DNA from: a virus
DNA length: 60,780 nt
Virus record (IMG/VR): IMGVR_UViG_3300033273_000409
Location: 1 to 60,780 of that record
Strand: one strand, 5' to 3'
The notes beneath the pieces were generated by a model. That model was given only the letters and a program-made list of their open reading frames with translations, ran no database searches and was not told the origin of the DNA. Made by a program: the position numbers and the translations under genes. Below, one piece after another: positions 28,511 through 40,200 of the stretch. How positions within the stretch are numbered: the first letter of the stretch is position 1; every line of letters begins with the position of its first letter.

Positions 28511-31486
28511 ATGGTACAAAAGACGCAGTATACCTTTGCAATTGGGTCGATCTTTACGCCTCAAGCGTTTGATGAGACGATAAACCACGTCGCAACGTCG
28601 TGGCAGGTGTCTGATCAACCAGAATTTGGCGATGATGGGCGCGTCGAAGACCGCAGTTTTATCATTTATGAGTCATTAGTTGATACCACCGCGTTAAAGA
28701 CTCTAAAGTTCTTTGCAGAAGATGTTCTACTACCCTTTAGAGACTATTATTTACGCGCAAAATTCCATTCTGACCTCTCTGCAGGCATAAAATTAGACCC
28801 TCTGGTGCTCAAATGCACTGCAGGGTCTAATGTTGTAGACATTCGTGGGCGTCAAAACATAGTTACGAAGCAAGTAGAAGCGGATACTGGCGCAATTAAT
28901 GAAATTTTGTTCGGAATGAGAGTGAATTATGTCACTAATTTACTCGGACTTGCTGGTGGAAACATGTTTTCTAAACCTGCAGTCATAAAAAGTATTGATT
29001 ATACGAACCAACAACTAACATTATCACAGAATTGCCTCTTCAATGGGTCATATATCTTCGATTTAGAGCAAACTTACGAAAGTGAGTGGAGTCCAGCGAT
29101 CAGATTTGACTCTACAGAAGGATTTTGGGCAACTATCGAGTTCATTACTCAACCTGTGGACATCTCTATACCGCTTACTCAGTCTGGTTCGCTCACTGTT
29201 TTGGCGCAAATGTCAGATTCTACCGCAATTTCTTATCAGTGGCAGATCAGAAACGCTCAAAATCAGTTCCAAGACGTTCCTGGGGAGACTTCTACAACTC
29301 TAACCATCTCAAATGTTGCTCTAACTCAGGATGGTAGCGTATATCGTGTCAAAGCAACGTCAATTTACGGTCAACAGATCATTTCGAATGAGGTAACACT
29401 CACTGTTATCCCAATTACGATCACAATTCTCAGAGATCCAAGAGACACTGCGTTTGTTCAAGGTGGAGCTGCAACGTTTGACGTGGTTGCTACTCTTGTT
29501 GGTAGCGCAAACCTTACATATCAATGGCAGAAGCAAGAAGCAGTTGATGACCAGTGGGTAGATATTAGCGGAGCAACTAGTGTCACATATACAACTGGTG
29601 CTCTTAATACTACAAATGACCTTGGAGATAAGTATCGTGTCAAGGTTAGTAATGATGTAGCACCAGGAATTGTTGTAATATCTAATTTTGGTACTCTAGT
29701 TGCACAACCATTCGATCTTACTCTTGTCTATCCAAACAATACATCACGAAACTGGACATTTGAAATTGATGGTCCAGTAATTTGTGATAGCAGTGTCGGT
29801 CAAACATGGAACGTAATTCCGTATTCACCACTGAGTGTTGATGTTAAGATGTGGGGTAAGAGTACGACTAATCAATATGCTGGATACACTGAAGGAAGAA
29901 TTTCTTTAGCACAAGATAATGACTATAGAATTTACACTGACGTTGGTGGAGCAGCCCCAGGTACTAGTTATGGTTGGGTTACGGGTGAAAAGGGTGGTGG
30001 ATATACGGGCATTTTCAATGGTCTAAACGCATCACAATCATCGGCAATTATGATTGCAGGTGGATCTGGTGGTAGAGGTTATGGTCATGGATCATCTGCT
30101 GGTGGTCTTGGCGGTGGTACTAGTGGTACTGCAGGTGCAAACTCTAACGACACCCAAATTGGATCTACTGGCGGTGGACCAGGTACTCAAACTGGTGCTG
30201 GCGGTGGCGGCAGTGCTGGTGGATCAGCAGGAAGCGCCCTCCAAGGTGGTAGAGGTGGTAATGGATCCCTAAGTGGTTACCCCAACGCTGGAGGCGGTGG
30301 AGGAGGCGGTGGAGGTTACTACGGCGGCGGTGGCGGCGGTGGTGGTAACGACTATGGTCAGACTACTCGTAATGCATCTGGTGGTGGCGGTGGATCAGGA
30401 TATTTTGATTCATCAATCGTTACTAGTGGACTTACTACTACTGGGGCATCTCTTAAATCAACAGGTGGTACTTGGGATGATGAAGATCCAAACCGTAACG
30501 GCGCAGGATATAACTCTGATGGATCTGCTCGTCTTGTTATGACTACAGTTCTGGGTCAATATTATACCGATCCTCTTGGAAGATACCTTATCTTCTCAAA
30601 CTGCACTTACATGACTCCACCATCTTCGATGCAGAAGACATTTGGTACTGTATACCCAGGAGATACTAAGTGTATTGATAATGCAAGATGGCAGAGTATT
30701 CGTAACTCTGCTGGTAATACTGCGGCTTCAAACTTCCGTATTCAATATACAATGGGTGGATCCAAGAAACCATTCCCTTCACTCAGTCCTACTGACTACA
30801 ATCTTCATAAGATGAAGAATGCAAATGTCATAGCATTGACAAATGATTTGACTCAATGGCAACGGTATCCATCGCCTTATGAATCATCCTCATATGAGGG
30901 CATTGTACATTTTGCTTGGCATGAAGATGCTCTTGATAGTTATGCTGGACAGTTTTGGGGATATGGACTAGACTATACTGGTTTGACGTACAGTGACTAC
31001 AACATTTCACCAAATTATAGACAACCTGGAGAGAGTCTGTTCTATCAATCAATTAATTCATCAGTGCCTACATTTACTGGTAGTGGTGGTGACACAACAC
31101 TTTCAATGTGGATTATTCCCCCAGGAGTAGCACCAATCACAGGAACTAGTAGATCTGCAACAGCTAGTGTATATGAAAACCCAGCATGTAATCCTTCGTC
31201 ATATGGAAGTGGATGGTATCACAGAAGTGGTAGTGCAGAGAATACTCCTAGGATCGGAAGACAACTCGTTATCCTTTGGGATGGTGTTGTTATTTTGAAC
31301 ACTAAGACTGACACTGGTGTTACTCAAAATCCATTTGATGGCACGGTTACTTTTAATGGATGGACTTATGAAGCAACTACTCATAGGGGATCAGTTTATG
31401 GTTGGGCTTCGAATGGAACATCTTGTGGTCAGCAGAGCAGTCCGCAAGGAGACTACTGCAACTCCTTTGACATTATCAGATATTGA
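28511..31486 (+). CDS. Tail fibre/adhesin with Ig-like and poly-glycine domains
   Basis: 991 residues. An N-terminal beta domain (1-210) is followed by two Ig-like repeats with Y-Q-W-Q and Y-R-V-K hallmarks (about 215-300 and 305-395). A glycine-rich region (about 515-645) includes runs of eight and nine glycines, similar in style to the poly-glycine helices of T-even-like adhesins. The C-terminal 330 residues are aromatic-rich and may bind the host surface. It directly follows the PAAR gene. Fibre attachment site unknown. Confidence 0.7.
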   Translation: MVQKTQYTFAIGSIFTPQAFDETINHVATSWQVSDQPEFGDDGRVEDRSFIIYESLVDTTALKTLKFFAEDVLLPFRDYYLRAKFHSDLSAGIKLDPLVLKCTAGSNVVDIRGRQNIVTKQVEADTGAINEILFGMRVNYVTNLLGLAGGNMFSKPAVIKSIDYTNQQLTLSQNCLFNGSYIFDLEQTYESEWSPAIRFDSTEGFWATIEFITQPVDISIPLTQSGSLTVLAQMSDSTAISYQWQIRNAQNQFQDVPGETSTTLTISNVALTQDGSVYRVKATSIYGQQIISNEVTLTVIPITITILRDPRDTAFVQGGAATFDVVATLVGSANLTYQWQKQEAVDDQWVDISGATSVTYTTGALNTTNDLGDKYRVKVSNDVAPGIVVISNFGTLVAQPFDLTLVYPNNTSRNWTFEIDGPVICDSSVGQTWNVIPYSPLSVDVKMWGKSTTNQYAGYTEGRISLAQDNDYRIYTDVGGAAPGTSYGWVTGEKGGGYTGIFNGLNASQSSAIMIAGGSGGRGYGHGSSAGGLGGGTSGTAGANSNDTQIGSTGGGPGTQTGAGGGGSAGGSAGSALQGGRGGNGSLSGYPNAGGGGGGGGGYYGGGGGGGGNDYGQTTRNASGGGGGSGYFDSSIVTSGLTTTGASLKSTGGTWDDEDPNRNGAGYNSDGSARLVMTTVLGQYYTDPLGRYLIFSNCTYMTPPSSMQKTFGTVYPGDTKCIDNARWQSIRNSAGNTAASNFRIQYTMGGSKKPFPSLSPTDYNLHKMKNANVIALTNDLTQWQRYPSPYESSSYEGIVHFAWHEDALDSYAGQFWGYGLDYTGLTYSDYNISPNYRQPGESLFYQSINSSVPTFTGSGGDTTLSMWIIPPGVAPITGTSRSATASVYENPACNPSSYGSGWYHRSGSAENTPRIGRQLVILWDGVVILNTKTDTGVTQNPFDGTVTFNGWTYEATTHRGSVYGWASNGTSCGQQSSPQGDYCNSFDIIRY

Positions 31487-31495
31487 TGCTATACT
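31467..31495 (+). promoter_or_regulatory. Consensus sigma-70 promoter
   Basis: TTGACA (31467-31472), 17 bases, TATACT (31490-31495). It overlaps the end of the fibre gene and serves the small basic gene at 31520. Confidence 0.8.
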
Positions 31496-31519
31496 AATGT
31501 TTTCATACGAGTCACTCTA

Positions 31520-31669
31520 ATGGCAAAGGCAAAAGTCGGTCTGAATAAAGATGGTTACGTTCCTGGTAAACCCAAGATGACCCGTCAAGGACGCTCTGCT
31601 AATACCAAAGTTTCTGCAACTTCCCGTAACGGTCGTCGTAAAGTTTATCGCGGACAAGGTAATAAATAA
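31520..31669 (+). CDS. Small highly basic protein, 49 aa
   Basis: M-A-K-A-K-V-G-L-N-K-D-G-Y-V-P-G-K-P-K-M, then R-Q-G-R-S-A-N-T-K and R-N-G-R-R-K-V-Y-R-G. About a third of residues are K or R and there is no hydrophobic core. I associate very similar small proteins with cyanophages. Probably binds nucleic acid. It is a one-gene unit between a consensus promoter and a strong terminator within the virion cluster. Confidence 0.7.
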   Translation: MAKAKVGLNKDGYVPGKPKMTRQGRSANTKVSATSRNGRRKVYRGQGNK

Positions 31670-31682
31670 TTTAGGAGATAGT

Positions 31683-31723
31683 AACCTCCTAAAAAGTTCT
31701 TATGGACTTTTAGGAGGTTTTTT
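31683..31723 (+). terminator. Long terminator hairpin
   Basis: AACCTCCTAAAA pairs with TTTTAGGAGGTT over 12 bp, extended by a few pairs to a TTAT loop, then TTTTT. It reaches to one base before the next ATG. Confidence 0.88.
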
Positions 31724-31724
31724 C

Positions 31725-31928
31725 ATGGGCAATCATCACGTAGATAAAAGTGAAGAATTTATAAAGGAAGGTATGACTCTCATCACAGAGGTAGAGTCAG
31801 AAAAGTGGATAAAATTGCATCAAGAAAACAAGAAGAGAGAAGCAACAAAACCACCAGAGGACAGACTTTCAAGACCATGTGGTGGTCAGGGTGGTTTTGA
31901 CGACTTTGTAGAAAGGTGGTCTCAGTGA
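31725..31928 (+). CDS. Small hypothetical protein, 67 aa
   Basis: M-G-N-H-H-V-D-K-S-E-E-F-I-K-E-G-M opening, charged helices, then S-R-P-C-G-G-Q-G-G-F-D-D-F-V. The GGAGG arm of the terminator just upstream may double as its ribosome binding site. Unrecognised. Confidence 0.55.
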   Translation: MGNHHVDKSEEFIKEGMTLITEVESEKWIKLHQENKKREATKPPEDRLSRPCGGQGGFDDFVERWSQ

Positions 31929-31932
31929 CAGT

Positions 31933-31943
31933 CTAAATAAATA
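31933..31943 (+). promoter_or_regulatory. Late-promoter-like box
   Basis: CTAAATAAATA, a one- or two-base variant of TATAAATA, 23 bases before gp25. A plausible late promoter for the gp25-gp6 operon. Confidence 0.5.
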
Positions 31944-31966
31944 TAAGACGATGTTATTAGTGCCTC

Positions 31967-32362
31967 ATGGCGCAACAAAAATCCAGGTCATTCAAAGATA
32001 TAGCATTTTCTTTTGATAGGCATCCTAAAACAAAGGATATCCTTATCAAAAAGAATGAGCAGGCTATTGTGTCTGCAGTGAAGCACTTGATTTTGACTAA
32101 TAAAGGTGAAAGACCATTTCAACCGAATTTAGGTACAGATATCAACCGTTTATTATTTGAAAATATTGACGTTGGTATCGCGGCAAGGTTATCTGAAGAA
32201 ATTGAGTTTTTGATAAAGGGTTATGAGCCAAGGGTAGAACTAGACTCTGTAACTGTTACTCCAGATTATGATAATAATGGTTTTTCTGCCGAGATCAATT
32301 TTTATATTATCGGTATACCATATCTTCAAACTGTAGACATGTTTTTAGAGAGCACTAGGTAA
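31967..32362 (+). CDS. 25: Baseplate wedge subunit gp25
   Basis: 131 residues (T4 gp25 is 132). S-F-K-D-I-A-F-S-F opening, A-I-V-S-A-V-K-H-L-I-L-T-N-K-G-E-R-P-F-Q-P-N-L-G-T-D-I and Y-E-P-R-V are the diagnostic GPW/gp25 pattern (the E-P-R core). It forms part of the wedge with gp6 and gp53 and is related to TssE of type VI secretion. Its stop overlaps the start of gp6, as expected of subunits made together. Confidence 0.95.
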   Translation: MAQQKSRSFKDIAFSFDRHPKTKDILIKKNEQAIVSAVKHLILTNKGERPFQPNLGTDINRLLFENIDVGIAARLSEEIEFLIKGYEPRVELDSVTVTPDYDNNGFSAEINFYIIGIPYLQTVDMFLESTR

Positions 32363-34239
32363 TGGCAAATACAAAATTAACAAGTTTAGATTTTGACCAG
32401 ATAAAGGCAACGCTAAAGGATTATCTAAAGAATAATACCGATTTTAGCGATTATGACTTTGAAGGATCTGCCTTATCTAATATTGTAGACCTTCTGGCAT
32501 ATAACACATCATTTCAGGCATTTATGTCTAATATGGTGGCAAACGAGTCGTTTCTGAGTTCATCTGTTCTCAGAGACAACATCGTTCTGCATGCCAGAAA
32601 TCTAGGATATCTACCAAGATCTGCAAAATCATCAAGTGCATCATTTACATTCAGTGTTTTCTCTACATTTGATGGATTGGTAGGAAGTGCTCCAGCATCT
32701 CTGACTATTAGATCTGGATCAGTATTTACTGCAGTAAAAGACAACAATTCATACACATTTTCGACTCCAACCGACATTACCACTCCTTTGGTATATGTTG
32801 ATCCTCAGTCCCCTTCTCTAGGTGCTACAGCGTCTTTCTCGGGAGTCTCACTGTACGAAGGAACATACCTCACATCTGTCTTTGATGTTTCAAGACAAGA
32901 CTTAGATCAGAGATTTATTCTTGAAAACCCAGGTATTGACCTTGATACATTGGTTATCAATGTTGCACCAGACAGAAACAGCACAGAAAACGTTCTTTAC
33001 GTCAGATCTACTAATATTACGCAACTGACATCAGAATCAAAAGTATATTTTGTCCAAGAAATTGAAGACGAACGCTACGAACTGATTTTTGGTGATGGTG
33101 TCATTGGTGAACAACTACCCGATGGTTCTAGAATTACTGCATCATACATTATTTCGAATGGAAGTGATGCCAATGGTATTCAGGGTAATGAAAACTTTGT
33201 ATTCTCTGGAAATGTAACCAACAATGCTGGGGCAGTACCCAGTCTTCAAACAATTACAATTTCAAACTCTCCAGTTACTGAAGGTGGTGCAGAAATTGAG
33301 TCAATTGACTCAATTAAGTTCCAAGCACCCAGATTCTATTCTACCCAGAATAGAGCGGTGACCGCCTCTGACTATGAAACGATTACCAGACTTGTTTATC
33401 CTAACGTTGATGACCTATTTGCATTTGGTGGTGAGGAATCTTCACCCCCAGAGTATGGAAGGGTCAAAATTGTCGTAAAACCAAAATCTGGTGATAAATT
33501 ATCTGGAAGTTCTAAGAGTTTCATCAAACAGAAACTACAAAAGTATAAAGTAGCATCTCTGTCGGTTGACATTATCGATCCAGCAGTTGTTTATCCTGTT
33601 ATTGACTCTACGGTTTACTACAATGCAGATCAGACTACATCAACTGCAGCAGAGATCAAGAGTTTGGTAGAAACTGCAATTGATTTGCATGAGGCATCAA
33701 CAGCATTGAGTAAATTTGGTGGAAAATTAAAATATAGTAAATTAGTTTCAGTGATTGACGACGCTGACATTTCTATTAGCAGAAATGACACTAAGATTTT
33801 TATGAGAAGAGATTTACAGGCAGTTTTGAATACAAATGCATCTTATGAACTATGTTATGTAAATGCTTTTGAAATTGACACTGATGCACCTGTCTTATCT
33901 TCAACAGGATTCAATATTCAGGGTTATGATGATACCCTATTCCTCGAAGATGACTTCTCAGGATCCTTTGTAAATAGTAAGAGAACTACAAAAAACGTTC
34001 GTGCATATTATCTGAACAATTCTATCAAAACTTACCTAGGTGAACCGCTTGGTACTATTGATTATGAAACTGGTGAGATTTTATTGGGTCAGAAATCATC
34101 TTTGGTCATCACAGGTACATCAGAACCTGGTTCGGTTGTGAAAATTACAGTAAAACCAAGAAGTAACGATATCTTCGCAAGAAGAGAAGTATTTTTATCC
34201 TTAGTTAAGAGAAGCATTCAAGTTTTAGCGGAGTCGTAA
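32362..34239 (+). CDS. 6: Baseplate wedge subunit gp6
   Basis: 625 residues (T4 gp6 is 660). L-D-F-D-Q-I-K-A-T-L-K-D-Y-L, D-Y-D-F-E-G-S-A-L-S-N-I-V-D-L-L-A-Y-N-T and V-L-R-D-N-I-V-L-H-A-R-N-L-G-Y are the gpJ/gp6 signature at residues 5-90; R-A-V-T-A-S-D-Y-E near 345 is the second conserved block. Gp6 dimers form the inner ring that links the wedges. Overlaps gp25 by one base. Confidence 0.95.
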   Translation: MANTKLTSLDFDQIKATLKDYLKNNTDFSDYDFEGSALSNIVDLLAYNTSFQAFMSNMVANESFLSSSVLRDNIVLHARNLGYLPRSAKSSSASFTFSVFSTFDGLVGSAPASLTIRSGSVFTAVKDNNSYTFSTPTDITTPLVYVDPQSPSLGATASFSGVSLYEGTYLTSVFDVSRQDLDQRFILENPGIDLDTLVINVAPDRNSTENVLYVRSTNITQLTSESKVYFVQEIEDERYELIFGDGVIGEQLPDGSRITASYIISNGSDANGIQGNENFVFSGNVTNNAGAVPSLQTITISNSPVTEGGAEIESIDSIKFQAPRFYSTQNRAVTASDYETITRLVYPNVDDLFAFGGEESSPPEYGRVKIVVKPKSGDKLSGSSKSFIKQKLQKYKVASLSVDIIDPAVVYPVIDSTVYYNADQTTSTAAEIKSLVETAIDLHEASTALSKFGGKLKYSKLVSVIDDADISISRNDTKIFMRRDLQAVLNTNASYELCYVNAFEIDTDAPVLSSTGFNIQGYDDTLFLEDDFSGSFVNSKRTTKNVRAYYLNNSIKTYLGEPLGTIDYETGEILLGQKSSLVITGTSEPGSVVKITVKPRSNDIFARREVFLSLVKRSIQVLAES

Positions 34240-34242
34240 AGA

Positions 34243-37200
34243 ATGACCAACATTTCTCAATTAGTCGATAACCAACTACCTGAGTTTTTCGTTCAGGAAT
34301 ATCCGCTATTTGTTGATTTTTTCAAACAGTATTACAGATATACTGAAATTGATAATTCATCATCATCCATTCTGAAGAAAATTCAGACTTATCAGGGTGC
34401 AGATTTTTATAAAGATGGTATTATCCTAGAAACCATCCTTGCTTCTGACGTTAGTGCGACAGATACTCAAATCACCCTTTCTAGTGACGTAAACAAGGAT
34501 AAAGCAGTAGATAAGAATGATGTACCCATTTTTAGGAGATTTCCTAAAGAGGGATTGCTTCTCCTGAAATCAAGTAATGGTGATGAGATTGTACAATATA
34601 AGTCATACGATAAAAATACAGGTGTTTTTAGTCACCTAAAGAGAGGTGCTGCAGGTACAGTTAAATTAGGTGACCTTTTATTAGAATCTGACTCATATAC
34701 TAGTACAGATGCAGTCGCGCATAGTGCATCTGATACTACAGTAACTAATATTACTCATTTGTTCTTGGCATCTCTGTTCAAGAACCTAAAAACACAATAT
34801 TTCTCTGGTCTACCAGTAGAAAGACTAAACGAGAGTGTAAATGTACCGACTGTACTAAAATACATCAAAGATTTTTACAGATCTAAGGGTACAAGTCCTG
34901 CTGTAGAATTTTTATTCAGAAGTTCGTTCAATGACGAGAAGATTCTCGTTAGATATCCAAACGAGCAACTCATCAAAGCTTCTGAATCAACTTGGTCTAT
35001 TGATACTATTGTTCAGGGAGACTTAGTAACTCTTAAATCTGGATATACTATTGATGATCTCTCAGGATTAGTTCTAAAACAGTCAACATATGCTTATGAT
35101 CCTTCTATTATAGAAGCATCTGCATCTATTGAAAGAATTGTTGCTGTAAAGAGTGGTGACAGGCAATTATATAGAATTTTTGTCAATAGTGAAAGTACAA
35201 CAGGAACTTTCTCTCCAATAAACCAAACTCTAAGTAGAGTAAACTTTTCTTTTGGTCAAAAATCTCTAGTTGTTGATTCTACTGTAGGATTCCCAGAAAT
35301 TAATGGGATATTCTACATTGATGGAGTTGTAGATCAAAATGGAGATGCTGTTGCCTTTACATATGCAGAAAAAACTGGAACTGAGTTTTATGGTATTGAA
35401 AGTAACGCTCTAGGGTTCACTACAGCACAAAAGAATACAAGAGTTTATAGTGGAAATATTGTAAGTGTAGTAGAAGATGTTACTTCTTCTATGAATTCTG
35501 CTTTTGCTGAATTTAGACCAACAGGAGTTATTACAGACTTCAATATTGTAAATAGTGGTTTATTATTATCTGAAGGTGATAAATTTGACTTTGTTCAGTC
35601 TGGTATTGAAGGTACTACGCCAATTGAAACCTCCTGGTCACAGAATGTACCAGGAAATGAGGCAAATGTGAATTTGGTAAGTGTTTCTGGTCAGATGGAT
35701 GCAACTTATCTGCAAGGAAACTATAGAGTTACTAAGGGTGTAAACGGTGTATATGATGATGGCGATTACGTATACGTCTCTTCCAACGGATTTCCAGATG
35801 TAATTGGATCAATTGGTAATATCAATGGTGGTCCTAATGCGTTACTTAGACCAGCTTCGCAAAGACATCTGAAAAAGATTCCTAAGCAACTAAGTTTTGC
35901 ACAAACATTATATGCTCTCCCAGATGATAATACGGTTGCAGTATCTGTTGATGGTGTACCTATTATCTCCCCAACAGGAACAAATGAAATAATAACTAAT
36001 AGAGAATTGGTAACTCAAGGTGAAGTTACCAAAATCAATGTTACCAATGGGGGATCTGGTTACTCTGCAGCACCTAGGGTAACGATTAGTGGTGTTGGTG
36101 GAGCAGCAGGAACTGCAACCATCTCAAATGGTAGTGTTATTGGAATCACTATTACTTCTGCGGGTCAGGGTTATACTTATAGACCAGAAATTACTATCTC
36201 CACTGGATCTGGAGCAGTTTTACAGGCAAATTTTGGATCAAATAATAAACTAGGGGATATTCAATCTTTAGATATTGTAAACAGTGGATCTTTCTATACT
36301 CAGACACCAGATATCGAAGTTGTAGACGAATCTGGGAGGGGTAGAGGTGCTAAATTTATTGTTGAGAATATTGATCCAGTAAACGGTAATATTACATCAA
36401 TCAAGAAAGTTTCTGGTGGTTTTGACTATGATCAGTCTAAAACCAAGATTTATGTAGTATCTACTGGCACTGGAGCAACAGCAGAAGCAGAAATCAGAAG
36501 CTGGCATAGAGATAACTATGCGGCATATACACAGTTTGCTGATGATGCAAATGGATATCCTTTCCAAGGAAGATTGCCAGAATATAATGATGCATATTAT
36601 TATGTTGGTAACCCTAGAGGTTATAGAATTACTAAAAATGATAATATTACTCCTAGTGGAGTTGAATTGCCATCTGATCTCTCACACTCGCCAATTGTTG
36701 CTTGGTCTTATGATGGAGTACCAATTTACGGTCCAGTCGGATATTCAGATCCAATGGATTCCACATCTGATCTAAAGAGAGTAGAATCTTCATATTATCT
36801 GAAAGAAAATAGAGGTGTAAATGGTCCCACTGCAGTGGAATTTACTATGGGCACCTTTGTAGAGGATTATGAGTATAAACCAGAAGGAAATGCTCTACAT
36901 AAAGACTTAGATAAGCATAATGGTCGATTCTGTGTTACTCCAGATTTCCCAGAAGGTAGATATTGCTATTTCTTGACGATTCATACTAGTGATGATGTCA
37001 ATCAAAAGAATAGACAGGATGCTAGACCAAGATATCCTTATATGATTGGTCCAACATATAAGTTCAATCCCGAAGACTCTAATTTTACAACAGAATCGAT
37101 TCTATCATCTTTACCTTCTAACGCAATTAGAATTAGAGATGTAAATGATAATGTTCCTAATTTTGGAGTTAATTTAGAAGCAACTGTAACTGCAGTTTCT

Positions 37201-40200
37201 TCTGGAACTGTAGATTCTGTAATTATCGAAAATCCAGGAAACAATTACTCAATTGGAACAGATAATTATTATCCACGATTTGTTGCTGGGGATAAACTTT
37301 TTGTAGATGATACAAATACTGAGGGTGTAGGATTTTCTGGTAAGGTTGCTTCTATTATTGCAAAAAATGATTCTGGATCGGATATTGGTGTATCTTCTAT
37401 TTCATATTCATCAATTACTGGAAATTTAGACGTTAGAAAGCAAATTCTAAATATTGCTCCACCAACATTTGATGGTACAAATTTCCAGTATAATAAAATC
37501 TTTGAAAGTGATACTATTGTAGATACATCTAAGACTGTATATAATCTTGAAACTGCAATTCCATGTTCCGCTACAGATACTGTACTTAGATTTAGAGAAG
37601 CGAACACTTCCAATGTAAATATTGGAGATACTGTTGGTATTCAATCAGAAAGCATTTATATCAGTAGTGCATTCACTAATAGTGTTCAATATGCATATTT
37701 AAGTGTAGCAACTACCCAAACACAAGATCCAGTTTCACCACAGACTGACCGAGGATTCTTCTGCAAGTATGAGGGTGGTAAAGCACTGTTTGATGAAATT
37801 TATGTAGATTCTGGAGAAAATTCAACTAAAATCGGTAAAATCCTAGAAATCAATACAGTAGCAAATGTATTGAAGGTTGAGATGTATATTGATCCAGATA
37901 CACAAAATTATTATTCATTCCCAGCGTTGGGAACTGGCATTTCAAACCAAATTCAGACCGAACCTCGATATAGTCAGAATGTTAGTGCTATTGAATATGT
38001 ACAAGAAGTTACTGTTGTTAGAGGATACGATGGATCCAATGAATCCAAGCATCCTTCTGGTGTAAAATGCCCAACCCAAGTTCCTACTGCAACTATTGAC
38101 GATTATAAGGTAAGACTTCAATTTACTGGTGCTGATCCATCTTTATTTGTTCCTGGAGTTTACATTAAGGGTCAAAACTCAGATACTACCGCACGTATTG
38201 AACTGGTAGAAACCATTTCTGCAACTTCAGGATATTTGTATCTAACTGATGTAAAAGAAGGACCAAATGCTGCTGATGTTCCTAGATTTGGTATTTACAA
38301 TAATGGATCATTCAATCCAGAAACTATCAATGAAATTGGTGCTGGTGTATCAACAACACTTACAGAATCTGTTGATGGGGATGACACAGTACTAAAAGTT
38401 GTCAATAGCGATCTTTTCTATGTCAATCGTTATGTCAACGTTGGTTCCGAACTAATGAGAATCACTGACAAACAACCAGGTCAGTTGACAGTTGCTAGAG
38501 CACAGGGTGGTACTCCTGCAGATGACCATTCAGTAAATGCCACTGTAAGTATTGCAAACCATACTGCTACAACAGCAGGTGATACATATCAACTCACAGT
38601 TTCTTTGGAAAACGCACAAAGATTCTCTAATACTAGCACATTCAATGATAACAATGGTGATAGCATTGCGATCGATACTGTTGCTGATGGTAAATTATTA
38701 GGAGAGGAGAATACTTTAACTATTGATGCTCAAAATTATGACAGGTTCGCTCTCGGTGATATAATCAAGATTGGAACGGAGCAAATTAGAATTGATAGTA
38801 AGAGAACTAATCTTCTAAGAGTTACAAGAGGATTCAATCAAACTACTGCAATCAATCACAACCATAATCTCTCTGTAGAAAATGTTAGTAAGTACGATGC
38901 ACTCGTAACTACAAATACTCCTCATGATTTGATTGATAGTGATCTCATAGAAATTACTGGAGATCCTTCATTAGAGACAGTTCAAGAGACTGGTATTGCT
39001 GTTAGAATTTCAAACGGTCAGTTTGAATTCAATAGTGTTCATACTAATGGAAATTATCAGCAAAATCCGTCATTGACTTTAGTTTATGGTCATAAGTATG
39101 TTTTTGATGTCTCAGATTCATCTAATACAAATACTACTCTTGGATTGTATTCTGATAAAGACTTCAATAATGAAATTTCTGTAGAAAGAATTGGTGTCCC
39201 TGGTTCATTGAACTCTAAAGTTATTTTGAAGAATACCAATAGAGACAATACTAATATTTACTACAATAATCCCAATGCTCTTATTTCTAGCCTAACAAGT
39301 AGACTTACATTTATTGATGATCCATATAATGTTTCTTTGACTGGGGTATTTGATCTGACCACCACAACATTCAAGTATCTTGTCAGATCTAGACCAGAAG
39401 GGAATGCTAGAGGAACTAAGACACTTGCACTGCAAAGTCATAGGTATTCTGGCAAGATTAATAGAATTTCTATTACAGATAGTGGTGATGGATATCAGTC
39501 ACTGCCAGTTATCAAGGGTATCTATTTTAGAGAAGAGGATGCATTCAGAGGCACCGTTATTACTGATGATGATGGTACAATTCAAAGAGTAGATATTGAT
39601 TTTGGTGGAACAAGATATATTTCACCAAAAGTATATGTCATTGGTAATGGAAGTGGCGCATCAATGACTGCTGATGTTCTTGACAATAGTGTCAGACGAA
39701 TCACCATTAATAATGGTGGTTTTGGGTATGATAAAGACACTCAATTAGTCTTAGTTGAAGAAGATGCTAGAACAGCAAGAATTCTTCCTCAAACTAAAAC
39801 CATTGGTAAGATTTCAGCATTCAGTATCAAGAATCCTGGACTTGATCTGACAAGTAACTATACGATGGCACCTCAGGTCAGAATTCCGACCACTATCCAA
39901 GTTACTAACATCAATGGTGAATATAGGAAGGGTGAGACTGCATATCAAGGAAACGTAAATAATCCATCAGGAAAGGGTATTGTTGAAAGTTTTGATACTA
40001 AGATCAATGTTCTAAAACTTGTCGGCGTCACAGGTCGCTTTGTTGATGGAGAAACTGTTGTTGGATATACGTCTTCAGCAACTAGTAATGCAAATAAAGT
40101 AAACCTGTCTAAGGTTTCTGCAACTGTAGGTGCTCTAACTACAGTTGAAGGCGTATTTACCGATGAATTCGGTAAAATGAATACTGCATCTCAAAAGATT

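Noticed and set aside
29000-31486. Diversity-generating retroelement acting on the fibre
   Set aside because: No reverse transcriptase and no template/variable repeat pair was seen in the window.
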